DNA from: Bos javanicus
Taxonomy: Eukaryota; Chordata; Mammalia; Artiodactyla; Bovidae
Direction of reading: 5' to 3'
DNA length: 64,000 bases
Assembly: GCF_032452875.1 (NCBI RefSeq)
Contig: NC_083869.1
Location: 123,448,001 to 123,512,000 of the forward strand
Shown here: positions 10,483-22,132 of the stretch, one piece after another
Layout: the number at the start of each line of letters is the position of its first letter
Position numbering within the stretch: the stretch's first letter is position 1
Notes under the pieces: model-generated
What the model was told of the DNA's origin: nothing
What the model saw: the letters and a program-made list of their open reading frames with translations, nothing else
Database searches by the model: none
Position numbers and translations under genes: made by a program

Positions 10483-11685
10483 CAATTAGGATCTTTATCA
10501 TAACACTAATGATAGAAAAGAGGAAAGGTCTCAAATCAATGGTCTCAGATTCAATCTTATAAATTAGGAAAAAAAAGATCAAATGAAATCCAGAGTAAAC
10601 AAAAGAAAGAAAATGATTAAGATCAGAGTGGAAATCAATGAAATAAATAACTGAAAAATAAAAGCAAAAACCAACAAAACAAGAACCAGTTCTTTGGAGC
10701 AATCAGAAAAACTGATAAACCTCTAGCCAGACTGTATAAGGAATTAAAAAGACACAAAGTACAAAGATCAGAAATGAGAGAGGTGACAACAGTGCAGATT
10801 CTACAGATATTGAAAGGATAATAAAAGAATATTACGAACAACTTTATGACAATAATTTTACAGCTTAGAAGAAATAGATGAAGTGCTTAAAAGATATGAA
10901 CCACCAAAGCTCACTCAAGAGGAAATATGTAACATAAATAGCTATACATCTATTAAATACGTTTGGTAGTCAAAAATATTTCCCAAAAGATAAATCCAGT
11001 TTCAGATGACTTCACTGGTTAATTCTACTGATCATTTAAGGAAGAATGATACAAATTCTATGCAAAGTTTTCCCCCAAAATGAAGGTAAGTGATTATTTC
11101 TCAATTCGTTCCTTCTGGTCAACAATTCTTTTGTAACATGATAAAGACGTAACAAAAAAACCTACAACCTGTATTTATTATGAAATTAAATGTAAAATTT
11201 CTAAGTAAAATTTTAATAAATAAAATCCAGCAATAATATGAAGAAGATAATATATTATGGCTAAATGAGCCTTATGCCAGCAGTGAAGAGTTGGTTTAAC
11301 ATTTGAAAGTCAATGTAATTCATCATATTAAGATGATAATTTATAATGAAAATTTAAAAAAAGAAAAATTATACTATTATCTTAAATGATACAGAGAAAG
11401 TATTTGACAAAATCCAAAATTAATTCCTGATGAAGAGTCTCTGTAAGCTAGGAATAGGAGTGAACTTCCTCAACCTAATAATAAGTATCTACCAAAACCC
11501 TATAGAACTGTCTTTTCAGAGAAAGATACCACTCTACTCCTAAAATCAGGAAGAAGGGAGATGTCTGCTCTTACCACTTCTATTCAACACTGAACTAGAA
11601 GTTCTGCTCAGTGGAATTACACACACAAAGTTAAGTCACTCAGTACGGAGAGAAACAAACTGCATTTATTCCCATGTAATGTGAT

Positions 11686-12962
11686 GTAAAGTAATGCTCA
11701 AAATTCTCCAAGCCAGGCTTCAGCAATACGTGAACCGTGAAATTCCTGATGTTCAAGCTGGTTTTAGAAAAGGCAGAGGAACCAGAGATCAAATTGCCAA
11801 CATCCGCTGGATCATGGAAAAAGCAAGAGAGTTCCAGAAAAGCATCTATTTCTGCTTTATTGACTATGCCAAAGCCTTTGACTGTGTGGATCACAATAAA
11901 CTGTGGAAAATTCTGAAAGAGATGGGAATACCAGACCACCTGACCTGTCTCTTGAGAAATTTGTTATGCAGGCCAGAAAGCAACAGTTAGAACTGGACAT
12001 GAAACAACAGACTGGTTCCAAATAGGAAAAGGAGTACGTCAAGGCTATATATTGTCACCCTGCTTATTTAACTTCTACGCAGAGTATATCATGAGAAACG
12101 CTGGGCTGGAAGAAGCACAAGCTGGAATCAAGATTGCCAGGAGAAATATCAATAACCTCAGATATGCAGATGACACCACCCTTATGGCAGAAAGTGAAGA
12201 GGAACTCAAAAGCCTCTTGATGAAAGTAAAAGTGGACAGTGAAAAAGTTGGCTTAAAGCTCAACATAAAGAAAACTGAGATCATGGCATCTGGTCCCATC
12301 ACTTCATGGGAAATAGATGGGGAAACAGTGGAAACAGTGTCAGACTTTATTTTCGGGGGCTCCAAAATCACTGCAGGTGGTGACTGCAGCCATGAAATTA
12401 AAAGACACTTACTCCTTGGAAGGAAAGTTATGACCACCCTAGATAGCACATTCAAAAGCAGAGACATTACTTTGCCAACAAAGATCCGTCTAGTCAAGGC
12501 TATGGTTTTTCCTGTGGTCATGTATGGATGTAAGAGTTGGACTGTGAAGAAGGCTGAGCGCCGAAGAATTGATGTTTTTGAACTGTGGTATTGGAGAAGA
12601 CTCTTGAGAGTCCCTTAGACTGCAAGGAGATCCAACCAGTCCATTCTGAAGGAGATCAGCCCTGGGATTTCTTTGGAAGGAATGATGCTGAAGCTGAAAC
12701 TCCAGTACTTTGGCCACCTCATGCAAAGAGTTGACTCATTGGAAAAGATTCTGATGCTGGGAGGGATTGGGGGCAGGAGGAGAAGGGGACGACAGAGGAT
12801 GAGATGGCTGGATGGCATCACTGAGTCGAGTGAGCTGAGTCGAGTCTAAGTGAGCTCTGGGAGTTGGAGATGGACAGGGAGGCCTGACGTGCTGTGATTC
12901 ATGGGGTCACAAAGAGTCAGACATGACTGAGCGACTGAACTGAACTGAATTGAACTGAACTG
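11686..12962 (+). mobile_element. BovB LINE, 5'-truncated, nested in L1
   Basis: Starts inside the reverse transcriptase region and runs to the BovB 3' end with its short tail of repeated 'tgaac'. The 8-bp direct repeats aatgtgat at 11678-11685 and 12963-12970 delimit the insertion. Removing the insert rejoins L1 sequence (tttattcccatgtaatg / tgatcacttatgtag) at the region encoding the L1 catalytic motif. A local duplication, 'ctgagtcgagt' twice near 12823-12847, is private to this copy. Confidence 0.93.
11694..12790 (+). pseudogene. BovB reverse transcriptase, C-terminal half, broken
   Basis: Visible blocks are VQAGFRKGRGTRDQIANI, FIDYAKAFDCVDHNK, a region around 12052 beginning SPCLFNFYAEYI, and NLRYADDTTLMAESEEEL with the catalytic YADD. 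The frame shifts near 11960-11990. It later ends at 12616-12618, where 'gtcccttag' replaces the usual 'gtcccttgg', a Trp-to-stop change relative to the copy at 60.18 kb. The element lacks its endonuclease half because it inserted 5'-truncated. Confidence 0.88.
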
Positions 12963-14075
12963 AATGTGATCACTTATGTAGAAAACCTGATGGAATTTAT
13001 AATTCAAAAAGGATATTAGAGTGAATAAATGAGCTCAGGATGGTTATAGGGTATAAGATCAATATGAAAGTACCAAGTATATTTCTATATACTAGCAACA
13101 AATAATCAGAAATAAAAATTAAAAAAACAATACTATTTACAATAGCATGAAAATATGAGATTCTTAGGAATGGATCTGATAAAATATTTGAAAGTCCTAT
13201 ACATGAAAAACTACAAAACACCAGCACTTTCCCTCCAATTGTTCTATAGAGTCAATGCAATTCCAATCAGAAACCGAGCACCCTTTTTTTTTTTTTTAAA
13301 TATTGACAGCCTTATTCTAATATCTATGTAAATAACCTAGAATACTGAAAACAATTAAAGAGAACAGCAAAGTTGGAGAACTAACAATGCCTGATTTCAT
13401 GGCCTATTATAAAGCTGTAATAATTAAGACACTGTGATACTGACATCAAGAATGATATATAGAACAATGGAACAGAAGACAGTCCAGGAATAGACCCATA
13501 CATACACAGACATTGATTTTTGGCAACTTCATTGAAAAACAATAGTTTTTTAAACAAATGATTCTAGGACAATTGGATATCCATATGCAAAAAAAAGTTG
13601 ATCCATATTAAATGTAAAACCTAAAACTATAAAGTTTCAGAAGAAAGCATAGGAAAAAAAATATCATGTTGCTTAGGCAAAGATTTCTTCGATATAACAT
13701 CAAAAACACAACTTTAAAAGGACCAAACTGATAAATCAGACTTCATCAAAACAAACAAAACAGCCTCCTCTTTGAAAGACACCTTTAAAGAGAACAAAAA
13801 GATAAGCCACAGATTGAAACAAAATATTTGCAATTCATATGTATGCTAAAAGATATATATCCATAATATATAAAGATGCTCAAACGTCAGGGTAAGAAAA
13901 CAGTTTTAAGAAGGTCTAAAAAAATTGTTTTAAATACCTCATCCAAGCAGATGGCAAATAAGCACATGAAGTAGGTTCAACAGCAGTAGTCATTAGGAAA
14001 ATGCATATTAAAACCACAGTGAGATGTTAAAATTCACCTGTTAGAGTGGTTAAGGATGAGAAAGACTGATCATAT

Positions 14076-14281
14076 CTTGCCCTAAGAATTTTACATGATA
14101 TCCTCTAGCAACTTACCAAGGCAGATTCTATTATTATTTTCTTTTTGACAAGTGAGAAAGTCCTAATGCTTACATTTTGAGACCTGGGAAAGTCTTGGGG
14201 AATCAACAGATCCAATGCCTACCCCGACGCACTTCCACTGCCACTTCTGTTTTATAGGTAAGGTAAGGGGCCTCCAGTAAC
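14076..14281. other. Short unassigned spacer, possible MIR scrap
   Basis: 'ctattattattttctttttg' near 14128 could be MIR, but support is thin. Confidence 0.3.
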
Positions 14282-14290
14282 AGTGGCTGC

Positions 14291-14507
14291 GCTGTGCTGT
14301 GCTCAGTCGTGTCCGACTTTTTGGACCCTTTGGGCTGTAGCCCACCAGCCTCCTCTGTCCATGGGATTTTTCCGGTAAAAAATGCTGGAGTGAGTTGCCA
14401 TTTCCTCCTCCAGTGGATCTTCCTAACCCAGGGATCAAACCTGCATCTTCTGTGTCTCCTACATTGCAGGCAGATTCTTTACCACTGAGCCATCAGGGAA
14501 TCCCCAT
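14291..14507 (-). mobile_element. Bov-tA SINE with 9-bp target duplication
   Basis: Full minus-strand copy. The direct repeats agtggctgc are at 14282-14290 and 14508-14516. Confidence 0.94.
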
Positions 14508-14516
14508 AGTGGCTGC

Positions 14517-15274
14517 CCAAACTCAAAATTGGTGACTTTATTGAGTTCTTATGGTTTCTTCCTATGTGGAAGTTTATGGATTTGAAAGAGCTGGAGCTCA
14601 TTATGAAATGCTCCACCTGTTTATCCACTGGATGTGAAATGAAAGTTGTACATAATATATACATTTGTGTGTGTGGCTGTGTATGAATGTGGGAATATGT
14701 TGTATTGTATGGGTAATCATGTCAGTGTGTTCCTATATGTATGTTCTGGTGTACGCATATTTGTACTTATGTATCTACCACCCTTCTAAATTTCTAAGAA
14801 GCCACTCTGAGTCTTTTTCCAAAAGACTTTTTAGGATCTATAGTGGCAACTGTTAATTTCTCAACTTTTCAGCAGACCAATTTAATCCTGTTTCCCCATG
14901 TGGAGGGTAGATGAAGTTGCTTTTGTTCTTTTTCTCACTGATACAGCCACTCAAAAAGAAAATCATCGTCCTTGGAAAAAAGAGATTATTGTTATTCTCA
15001 TGGACAAAGCTGTGGGCTTGGATGGTTTGAAGTAAATATCATCTCAGTGAAATGTAATTCTAGAGCAATATTCTCCTCCAAAGCCACAAAGCTAAAAATA
15101 GTCAGACACACAAGTGATGTCAACTCAAAATAGAGACCTGAAGTTCTCTTCTCCACCACTTTTTTACTTGACTAACACCTAGTCACATTGGGTTAAAGCT
15201 TATTCTCTCCAAGAAGACTTCTCTGATCCTCATATCCCCTTCCCGGTTTCAAAAACTTTTGGTGAGAACTCATC
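14517..15274. other. Unassigned AT-rich spacer
   Basis: Contains a degenerate TG-rich stretch at 14655-14780 (gtgtgtgtggctgtgtatga and related). The rest, including the A/T-rich part at 14880-15180, matches no repeat I know and has no supported exon. Confidence 0.4.
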
Positions 15275-15490
15275 AGGCTTCCCTGGTGGTTCAGACAGTA
15301 AAGAATCTGCCTGCAATGTGGGAGACCGAAGTTCGATCCCTGGGTCAGGATGACCCCTCGGAGAAGGGAATGACTACACACTCCAGTATTCTTGCCTGGA
15401 GAATTCCATGGATAGAGGAGCCTGGTGGGCTAAAGTCCATGGGGTCATAGAGTTGGACACAACTGAACAACTAACACTTTCACACTTTTC
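15275..15490 (+). mobile_element. Bov-tA SINE
   Basis: Full plus-strand copy from 'aggcttccctggtggttcag' to 'actgaacaactaacactttc' plus a short (cacttt)-type tail. No clear target duplication. Confidence 0.93.
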
Positions 15491-15794
15491 ACTCACTTTC
15501 ATCTATTGAAATGTTAATCCTGTTACAGTACCATGGACAGAGGCCACCCCAGTGAAGAAGGGCTGAGGGGTGTCTGCATTGTACAGGACCAGGAAGAGTA
15601 GCCTGATATCTTCTGGCTAATGGTGTGAAGACGTGTGGGAAATGGGAAGCCAGGTCATGGCAGGTCATCTGGTCCAACTCATTGCATCTACTCAGCATGT
15701 TATCTGAACCACATGCACATTTACAAACGTCCAGAGAATGTCATCAAACCATGATGGGGAAAGCTATGGGGAAAGTCTAGAAAAACCCGAGGCT
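15491..15794. other. Unassigned spacer
   Basis: Nothing recognised. The sequence resembles ordinary intergenic DNA. Confidence 0.4.
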
Positions 15795-15950
15795 AGTCTC
15801 TGACTCCTTACCATGCCATGCTGCTTGCTCATACCATGCCCTTGGGCCAATCATTTTCCCCAGCTGGGCATCCTCAGTGTTTAATCTTGAAAGTGAGGGG
15901 CTGCACTTTACTATTTCTAAGGGCCCTTCTAGTAATGACTCCCATAATAA
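15795..15950 (+). repeat. MIR-type (MIR3-like) SINE remnant
   Basis: 'ttgggccaatcattttcccc' and 'taagggcccttctagtaatg' fit the MIR3-like pattern in order. Confidence 0.45.
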
Positions 15951-16033
15951 GGACTTTCCAACTTCATTGTGACAATACATGTGGGTTTCCCCCGCGATTT
16001 TACAGATAGTCCTGCCTTCTAGCTTTGTAAGCC

Positions 16034-16253
16034 TCTTGTGGTTGTTGTTCAGTCACTAAGTCGTGTCTGACGCTTCTTGCAACCCCATGGACTGTAGCCC
16101 ACTAGGCTTTCTCTGTTCATGGGATTTCCCAGGCAAGACTACTGTCGCAGGTTGGCAGTTTCATCTCCAGGGGATCTTCCCAACACAGAGATTGAACCCA
16201 CACCCCCTGCATTGGCAGGTGTATTCTTTACCACTGAGCCACCAGGGAAGCCC
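16034..16253 (-). mobile_element. Bov-tA SINE with 9-bp target duplication
   Basis: Full minus-strand copy. The imperfect repeats ttgtaagcc (16025-16033) and ttgcaagcc (16254-16262) differ at one base. Confidence 0.93.
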
Positions 16254-16439
16254 TTGCAAGCCATAGTTCCTGGTTATATAGCATATACAGCCCTCAGCAC
16301 TACAGGCAACCTCCCCTCTCATCCTTGATGTTCACATCCCTCTGTCCTGGACCATTCTGGCACCCAGTCCCACTGGGCAAGGCAAGTCAGGAACAGTCAT
16401 GGATAAAGACTCAAATATGGTCCACTTAGACTGACGGCT

Positions 16440-16565
16440 GAAAATTTGATGTCAGACCAAACTGAATTTGGGTCTGGACTGCACTACTCACCCTCTGTGG
16501 AATTTGAGAAACATCATTTCATTTTCCGAGCCTCACATGATAGGATATTTGTCTGACTGAGTGAG
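16440..16565 (+). repeat. MIR SINE remnant
   Basis: 'gaatttgggtctggactgca', 'gagaaacatcatttcatttt' and 'cgagcctcacatga' follow MIR order with heavy divergence. Confidence 0.5.
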
Positions 16566-16702
16566 TAGTCATTCACAGTCAGGCTGAGCCAGTAAATTCA
16601 TCTTTCCCATTACTCTAACATTTGTACCCATTGTTTTGCAATTGTTCATGGGATAATGATTCACTCATAATTCTCCATTTAAGTCTCTTCTTGATTGATC
16701 TA

Positions 16703-16975
16703 CTAGATGAAATTTGCCTTCAGCTTCTTATTACAATACTCATTACAGCCACCATTAGAACATGGATTCATAGCTGTTCTTCCAACTAATATAATTGCTG
16801 TTAGACCGATATGAATAATTTCTCCTATCATTACCATAATCAGAAGTTGTTCACTGCATTCCTTCACTTGCATGGTCTGGATCTCTGTGCTTGACCAGAT
16901 TTCACTCAGCTTAGGCCAATCCATCTGCTCCTTTCCAAAAAGCACAGCCTTTTCTCTTCCAGTTGTCACAGTCAA
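16703..16975 (-). other. Unrecognised 90-codon frame with one hydrophobic segment
   Basis: A minus-strand frame outside any repeat I can name. It encodes a mostly hydrophilic first half, then a stretch LLIMVMIGEIIHIGLTAIIL (about residues 44-63) that could span a membrane, and then a Cys-rich end (CSNGGCNEYC). The start codon is not decided by any Kozak-like context, and the coding sense upstream is lost at a stop near 16990. It may be a fragment of a processed pseudogene or of an old retroviral gene, or chance. I do not recognise the protein. Confidence 0.25.
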
Positions 16976-17059
16976 TTCTGTGTCTACTCCTTAGAGAATC
17001 CATCTCTGTAGATTTGCAGCAACTACCGCTGCTGCTATTGATGCTACAGCTAGAAATGA

Positions 17060-17250
17060 CCTAGGCTAGGAGTGGTGCTAAGGAAGGTCCCAGCATCATC
17101 CCTATGAGAGAGTTGCCATTCTCACGGCCCATTTTATGGATGTGGAAACTGAGGTTTAGAAAGGTTGAGCCAATTTCCCTCAAACATTTGACTAATGAGG
17201 GATGGATCTAGCGTTTGATTTCAGGAGTTTCTGATCCTCGAGCCCAAACT
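17060..17250 (+). repeat. MIR SINE remnant
   Basis: 'cccattttatggatgtggaa' then 'actgaggtttagaaaggttg' is the MIR core. The 3' side reaches 'tgatcctcgagcccaaactt'. Confidence 0.75.
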
Positions 17251-17273
17251 TTTGGAATCTCTCACTACAGAAA

Positions 17274-17494
17274 TGAGGCTTCCAAGGTGGTGCTAGTGGT
17301 AACGAACTCGCCTGCCAATGCAGGAGATGCAAGACACATGGGTTCTATCCTTGGGTCAGGGAGATCCCCTGGAGGAGGGCATGGCAACTCACTGCAGTAT
17401 CGTTGCCTGGAGAATCCCATGGATGGAGGAGCCTGATGGGCTACAGTCCTGGGGTCGCCAAGTTGGACATGACTGAAGTGATTTAGCATGCATG
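17274..17494 (+). mobile_element. Bov-tA SINE with target duplication
   Basis: Plus-strand copy from 'aggcttccaaggtggtgcta' to 'tagcatgcatg'. The imperfect duplication cactacagaaa (17263-17273) / cactacaaaaa (17495-17505) bounds it. Confidence 0.92.
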
Positions 17495-17505
17495 CACTAC
17501 AAAAA

Positions 17506-17925
17506 GAGCCTGTCCTGTTCCTGTCCCGTCCTACTTCCTCTGTATTCCTTTCCCACTATGCTCTTTGCTCATGAACTTCCTTTAGATAGAGAGCCTGAAA
17601 TCTGTGATTCCTTCTAACCTTCTGTGACAGAGAAAATATCCCTTTACATAGGGAGCATTCCAGGGACTGTAAACCCTATAGCCCAGCCTGAGACCCCTCC
17701 TCTGAATCTAGACCTTCTTAATCTGGGAACTAATGTATTCCCTTCCCCTTTGCTCCTGCCAACAGCTCGGATGCATCACTTTGCTGCAGATGTGTGAGGT
17801 ATGGCATTCTGGCAGAATTTATTTCACACAACTGTGCTAAAGAGTTTCTGGATTTCAGACGATCCTCAAGCATTTGGGGAAGGAGAATATTATGCCCAGT
17901 TGAAAGACAGAAAACTGAGGCCAGA
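17506..17925. other. Unassigned spacer
   Basis: No repeat family or exon recognised. Confidence 0.4.
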
Positions 17926-18045
17926 GTGACATATTTTTGAAAGTGAAAGAAACCTTGGAAATCGTCAACCTCCTCGTGCAGGTGAGGAAATAGATTAAGA
18001 AGGAAAGTGACTTGGCAAGGTGGCCAGCTCCAGATCTTAGGGCCC
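17926..18045 (+). repeat. MIR-type remnant
   Basis: 'aaccttggaaatcgtcaacc', 'ggtgaggaaatagatt' and 'aagtgacttggcaaggtggc' fit MIR-type order. Confidence 0.45.
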
Positions 18046-18159
18046 TGGATGGTCAGTCTCCATCAGTAAAACAGCCTGTGAACAGGTCCAGGGTTTTGTT
18101 TGTCCATTTGTTTGCCTTTTCAGCATAATTCTCACTTAGCCTGCTCTTCAGAGAAACCA

Positions 18160-18265
18160 TGAGTGGGACAGGAGTTGTGTGGATTCAGACGCAGAGTCCT
18201 GGGTCTGTCATCAATTCACTGTGTGTGGCACCTCAGTTTTCTCATCTGGAGAATGTTCTTCCCTG
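18160..18265 (+). repeat. MIR SINE remnant
   Basis: 'tcctgggtctgtcatcaatt', 'cacctcagttttctcatctg' and 'gagaatg' match the first half of MIR. Confidence 0.5.
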
Positions 18266-18887
18266 GACCAGGGTGCTGAGTTTGAGTCCCCAGGGTATTC
18301 TGGATGAGCTTATGACATCTCACCACATCCTGCCGTCAAAGGACATCAGAGCCAGATGTGGCCTTTGCAACTTAGCTGATCTCAGCTTGGCAGCTGCCAT
18401 TTTAGTTCCCCATCAATGATTTAATTCCTCCTGCTGGAGACCCTGACCCATGCGTGTGGTCTCAATAAATTGATGTGCCAGAATTACCCTTTCTTAAGGC
18501 TGTTCTCAGCAGCTATGAATGGGCAGTTATCTGGGTGCTTTTGAATGAGCCCCGGAGTCCAGCTGAGACAAGTCTACCATGGCATTGTATTGTAAGAGCG
18601 TTTCACTCTGTTCTTTAACCTTGATTTAATTGAGGTTGGAACTTCATGCTGAGTCTGAGGACTTCCCCCAGCAGGAGGATGTCCAGGTCACATGGACCTG
18701 ACTGTGTTACAGAGGGTGGCATGGGAGGGAATGGGACAGCACAGTGAGGGTCTCAGGGAGTGGTGGGCCATGCAGTGGACAGACCTTTGGCTGTGGTGGG
18801 AGAAGGCTGACTTCACCATGGTCGTGCACATTGGCATAGATTGCTGGGGGAGACACCCAGCTTAGATGCCTAGAGATATTATGATTT
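18266..18887. other. Unassigned spacer
   Basis: About 620 bases with no recognised repeat or exon. Confidence 0.4.
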
Positions 18888-18995
18888 GTTCATTCACTCA
18901 TTTATTTACTTCTGCTCTCACTCACTCAAGAAATGTATATTGACCATCTCTTTGTCAGATGATAGGGGCACGCCCTCCGTTTTGTACAGGAGAAA
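18888..18995 (-). repeat. L2 tail fragment, reverse orientation
   Basis: 'cattcactcatttatttact' and 'aagaaatgtatattgaccat' resemble the reverse complement of the L2 3' terminus. Confidence 0.5.
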
Positions 18996-20500
18996 GGCTT
19001 TGTCATGCTGCATATCTTGTCTTTATATACAGCAGGGCACTTAATGTCCTTGGGGAGGGGAAGGGAAGGAGGACATCTGCCTTAGAGTGGGTGCCCCAAA
19101 CCAGACCTAGGACACGCATTTGGGCTCTGGTGGTTGATTTGGGAGTGATTTCAGGGCACACAAGTGAGAGTGTAAAGAATGAAGCAGGGAAGAGAGTGAA
19201 ACCAGCAACAAGGAGCATCATTGAGTGGGTGCACCTCTGTGAGCCACCAGGGCTCAGTCCCTCTGGGGCCCTCTGAGGAACCACACGGAGACACTTGAGA
19301 ACCATCCTCGTGGTGGCTGGTGGCTCTGGGGTCATTATCCACTGAGCCTCATCCTCACAGTGTGCACGGTGCTCCCAGGACGTGTTAAGTCCCCTTCACT
19401 TGGACTTTGTGATGTTGGAGAAAGCCCACAGGCAGAGAGGAAGTGAAGAGGGGCAGTCATTTGAGGCAGGAGGCTGTTAGTGTTCTGGGAGCCGCCCATG
19501 GATGCAGGATGACTCGGGATGGGCCAGGGGACATGAACTGAGGGGACAACAGCATCTGCTGCAACTTTTTAGGAGAGGAGACCCACCCAGTCTTACAGGG
19601 TTCTCATAGGTCCTAGGAAGTATTGGATACTGACAGATGGAGGAATCTTTGGAAGGTGAATAGAGAAGCTCAGATGTTAGACACTGTTTGTCATGATTTC
19701 TCCTCCTCAATCTCCTAATCTGCAAATAAGGAGGCCTAGAACCCAGACTCATCTGGGCTCCTGCCAAGCCGTCTTTGCGAATCACTCTGAGAGGGGTGAC
19801 TTGAATCAACAGCCGGGGTTTTCAGTGCCATTTTGGCAAGTTCTCAGAAAAATCTTTATCTTTGCACAGCAACCAGATGGTTCTCAACATAGATCTGAAA
19901 GAGGAGGAGGTGAGGAGAGAGGCCAGGATGAGAGGAACCAGAGGAAGCTCAGAGGGTGGGGGTGGGGAGGGGGAGCTTCAGAGGAGACTGTGTGACAGAC
20001 AGACGCTGCGGGAAAGAGGCTGGAGCAGCAGGGATCTCTGAGCTCTGGGGATCAGGCACGGAACCCTGCTTCCGGATCTCTTCAAAAGCAAATGCATTCA
20101 GAGAACACATAATCACAGCCCCAGAAAGTGCAGGGGTTACTCTGAAATGAGAAGGAAGTGCCATTCCCCAGCAGCCTCCCTGTTTCACCCAAGAAGAGAG
20201 CTGCTTGGAGTGTAGGTGTGCTTCCCCGTCCTTAAAAAGGCCTCTGGGCTCCTGCTGACTCAGCGGCCCCCCACACACCCAACACCACACGAGAACTCAA
20301 CAGACAAGGAAGCACCCAGCAATGCCTTCTGTAGGCCTACTGTGCATGCTGGCCCTGTGCCAGGGGAAGTAACTGATGGTAGGGCTCAGGGAAACAGAGC
20401 CTGAACTAGCGTGGGTGTGCAGATGGCAGCCTGGTTCAGGTCCAGAAGGCGTTCAAGCAGCTGATGTGATCCACCCGCATGCTGGTGCATGTGTGAATGG
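18996..20500. other. Unassigned spacer, 1.5 kb
   Basis: No repeat I can name. Overlapping open frames of about 100-110 codons on both strands (18959-19335, 19477-20290) are not supported by domains or splice context. A G-rich run lies at 19954-19973 (see separate entry). Confidence 0.4.
19954..19973 (+). other. G-quadruplex-type motif
   Basis: Four G-runs of 3-5 bases separated by single bases, beginning gggtgggggtgggg. This satisfies the usual G3+N1-7 pattern. Whether it folds in the cell is unknown. Confidence 0.6.
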
Positions 20501-20712
20501 TAAGTCACCTCAGCTATGTCCAACTCTTTGCAACCCTATGGACTGTAGCCTGCCAGGCTCCTCTGTCCAAGAGATTCTCCAGGCAAGAATACTGGAGTGG
20601 GTTGCCATGCCCTTCTCCAGGGGATCTTCCTAACCCAGGAATTGAATCTGCATCTCCTGAACCTCCTGCACTGTAGGCAGATTCTTTACCGCTGAGCCAC
20701 TGGAGAAGCTCC
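20501..20712 (-). mobile_element. Bov-tA SINE
   Basis: Full minus-strand copy from 'taagtcacctcagctatgtc' to the head 'ccactggagaagctcc'. Confidence 0.93.
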
Positions 20713-20739
20713 ACATTGGCTGGTACTACAGTGGAATTT

Positions 20740-20945
20740 CCATGAGCCCTGCCTTAGCAACACTGTGACAGTCCTATGCCCAGTATATAGCAAGGAGGTA
20801 AACACAGCCAGACCTGCATCCTGAAGCATACCCATCCAGGCAAGCTGACCTCTAGTCAGACTGTAAGAAATGAATGAGAGTTCATTGTTGTTTAAACACT
20901 ATATGGGGATAGCTTGTTACACAGCCATGGCTGACTGATACAAAT
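20740..20945 (+). repeat. Possible MaLR (MLT1-type) LTR 3' fragment
   Basis: Near 20865-20945 'gtaagaaatgaatgag', 'ttgttgtttaaacac' and 'gctgactgatacaaat' resemble the end of MLT1-type LTRs. The upstream extent is a guess. Confidence 0.35.
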
Positions 20946-21290
20946 GCCTAGCATATCTTAGGCATTGGGCTTAGCACAGGTATCCCGGAGGTGACAGGAT
21001 TCACAAATTTCCTGCCCTTTTGGAGCTCATAGTCTGGTTGGGACACAGGCAATGAACAAACCTCCAATGGATTAGTCATAAAACCTAAAATGAGGGAAAT
21101 ATCCTGGGAAGTGCCCCAGAGAGGGATAAGGAGGCCAACTTTGGTGGTCGGGGAGAGTCACTGGAGGAGAGGACCTGTGTGCTGAGACCGCGTGATGAGA
21201 AGAGACTGAGGTAAAGAGCTGAGACGAGTGTGTGCGGTAGAAGCAACAGCAGGGCAAAGGTCCTGTGTACAGGGACCGCCAACCAGAGTC
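20946..21290 (-). repeat. L2 LINE, reverse orientation
   Basis: 'ttttggagctcatagtctgg', 'ggacacaggcaatgaacaaa', 'gaagcaacagcagggcaaag' follow the reverse-complement L2 3' region. Confidence 0.65.
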
Positions 21291-21428
21291 AGAAGAGGCA
21301 TACAGATGACTGTAGGAACAACAGCAATGGAAGCCAGTGTTCACCAAGCATGTGCTAGGGGCTGTTTTTAACCTTTTACTGAAATGATCTCATTTTATCT
21401 TGATGACATACCAAAGAAGAAGTAGGTG

Positions 21429-22057
21429 TGTTAGTTGGAATTCTTTGGGTTGAAAATTACAGAGACACAACTCAAACTGGCTTCACAAAAGGGGAAATGG
21501 AGTGACTCATAGAGGTGGAAAAAGAGCACAAATAGCTTTAGGCAGAGCCGTATTCAGGAACTATACTCAGGTCAGTGGAGTCCCTCTCTCTCTTTCTCTG
21601 CCACTGCTCATTTGACTTCTTTTTCTGTGGGGCCCTCTCTCCCTCTGTGGCTGAACTTTCTCAAGAGAGAGCAGAAGAAGCAGATGTGAGAATCATAACT
21701 GTCAGCGGCTCCAAGCTCCCGTCATCCCACGTGGGGACTCTGGAGGGAAGAGAGAGCGCTCTCTCAGCATCCACACGTATAACCCTAAATCTCCTGCTCA
21801 TTCCCCTACCCTATCATGGATTCGTCCAGTCTGGGCCTTTCACTCCACCTGCGTACCTAGGTTGAGGACTGTGACAGATAATCCTATCAGATTTGTGTGT
21901 GTTAGGATCTAGAATGTGGGTAGCAGTGATGAAAATGTCCCTAAAAATAGAGTAGAGGGGGTTCAGTTACCAGAAAAAAGGAGGAGATACTGAGTAGACA
22001 CAAACAGTAGTTTTAAAATTATTTCTATTATATATGTGTATATATATATTTGCTTTT
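21429..22057. other. Unassigned block inserted in a MIR
   Basis: Includes 'aactcaaactggcttcacaa' and a self-complementary 'gagagagcgctctctc'. It ends in an AT-rich 'tatatatgtgtatatatata' stretch. It looks like an old interspersed repeat, but I cannot name the family. Confidence 0.35.
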
Positions 22058-22132
22058 TATTATTATTCCAACTTAACAAGTAAGAAAGATGAGTCTCAGA
22101 GAATAAATGATATTAGTTAGCAAGTGGTGAAA

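Larger units (their letters stand above)
9478..14075 (+). mobile_element. Old L1 LINE, ORF2 region, decayed and interrupted
   Basis: Plus-strand L1 ORF2 remnant running from the endonuclease domain through the reverse transcriptase and C-terminal region. Translation by eye gives degenerate L1 blocks, for example a TQEKHFKYKD stretch near 9545 matching the family's LQETH region. DNA blocks such as 'acatgaaacaaaaactgatg' and 'gaaatcaatgaaata' are in the family order. Stops and indels are dense and no long frame survives. A Bov-tA (10229-10482) and a BovB (11686-12962) are nested in it. The L1 3' untranslated end is absent or unrecognisable after about 14075. Confidence 0.85.

Noticed and set aside
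12075..12521. 148-codon minus-strand frame
   Set aside because: Antisense shadow of the BovB reverse transcriptase. The sense strand carries the YADD motif.
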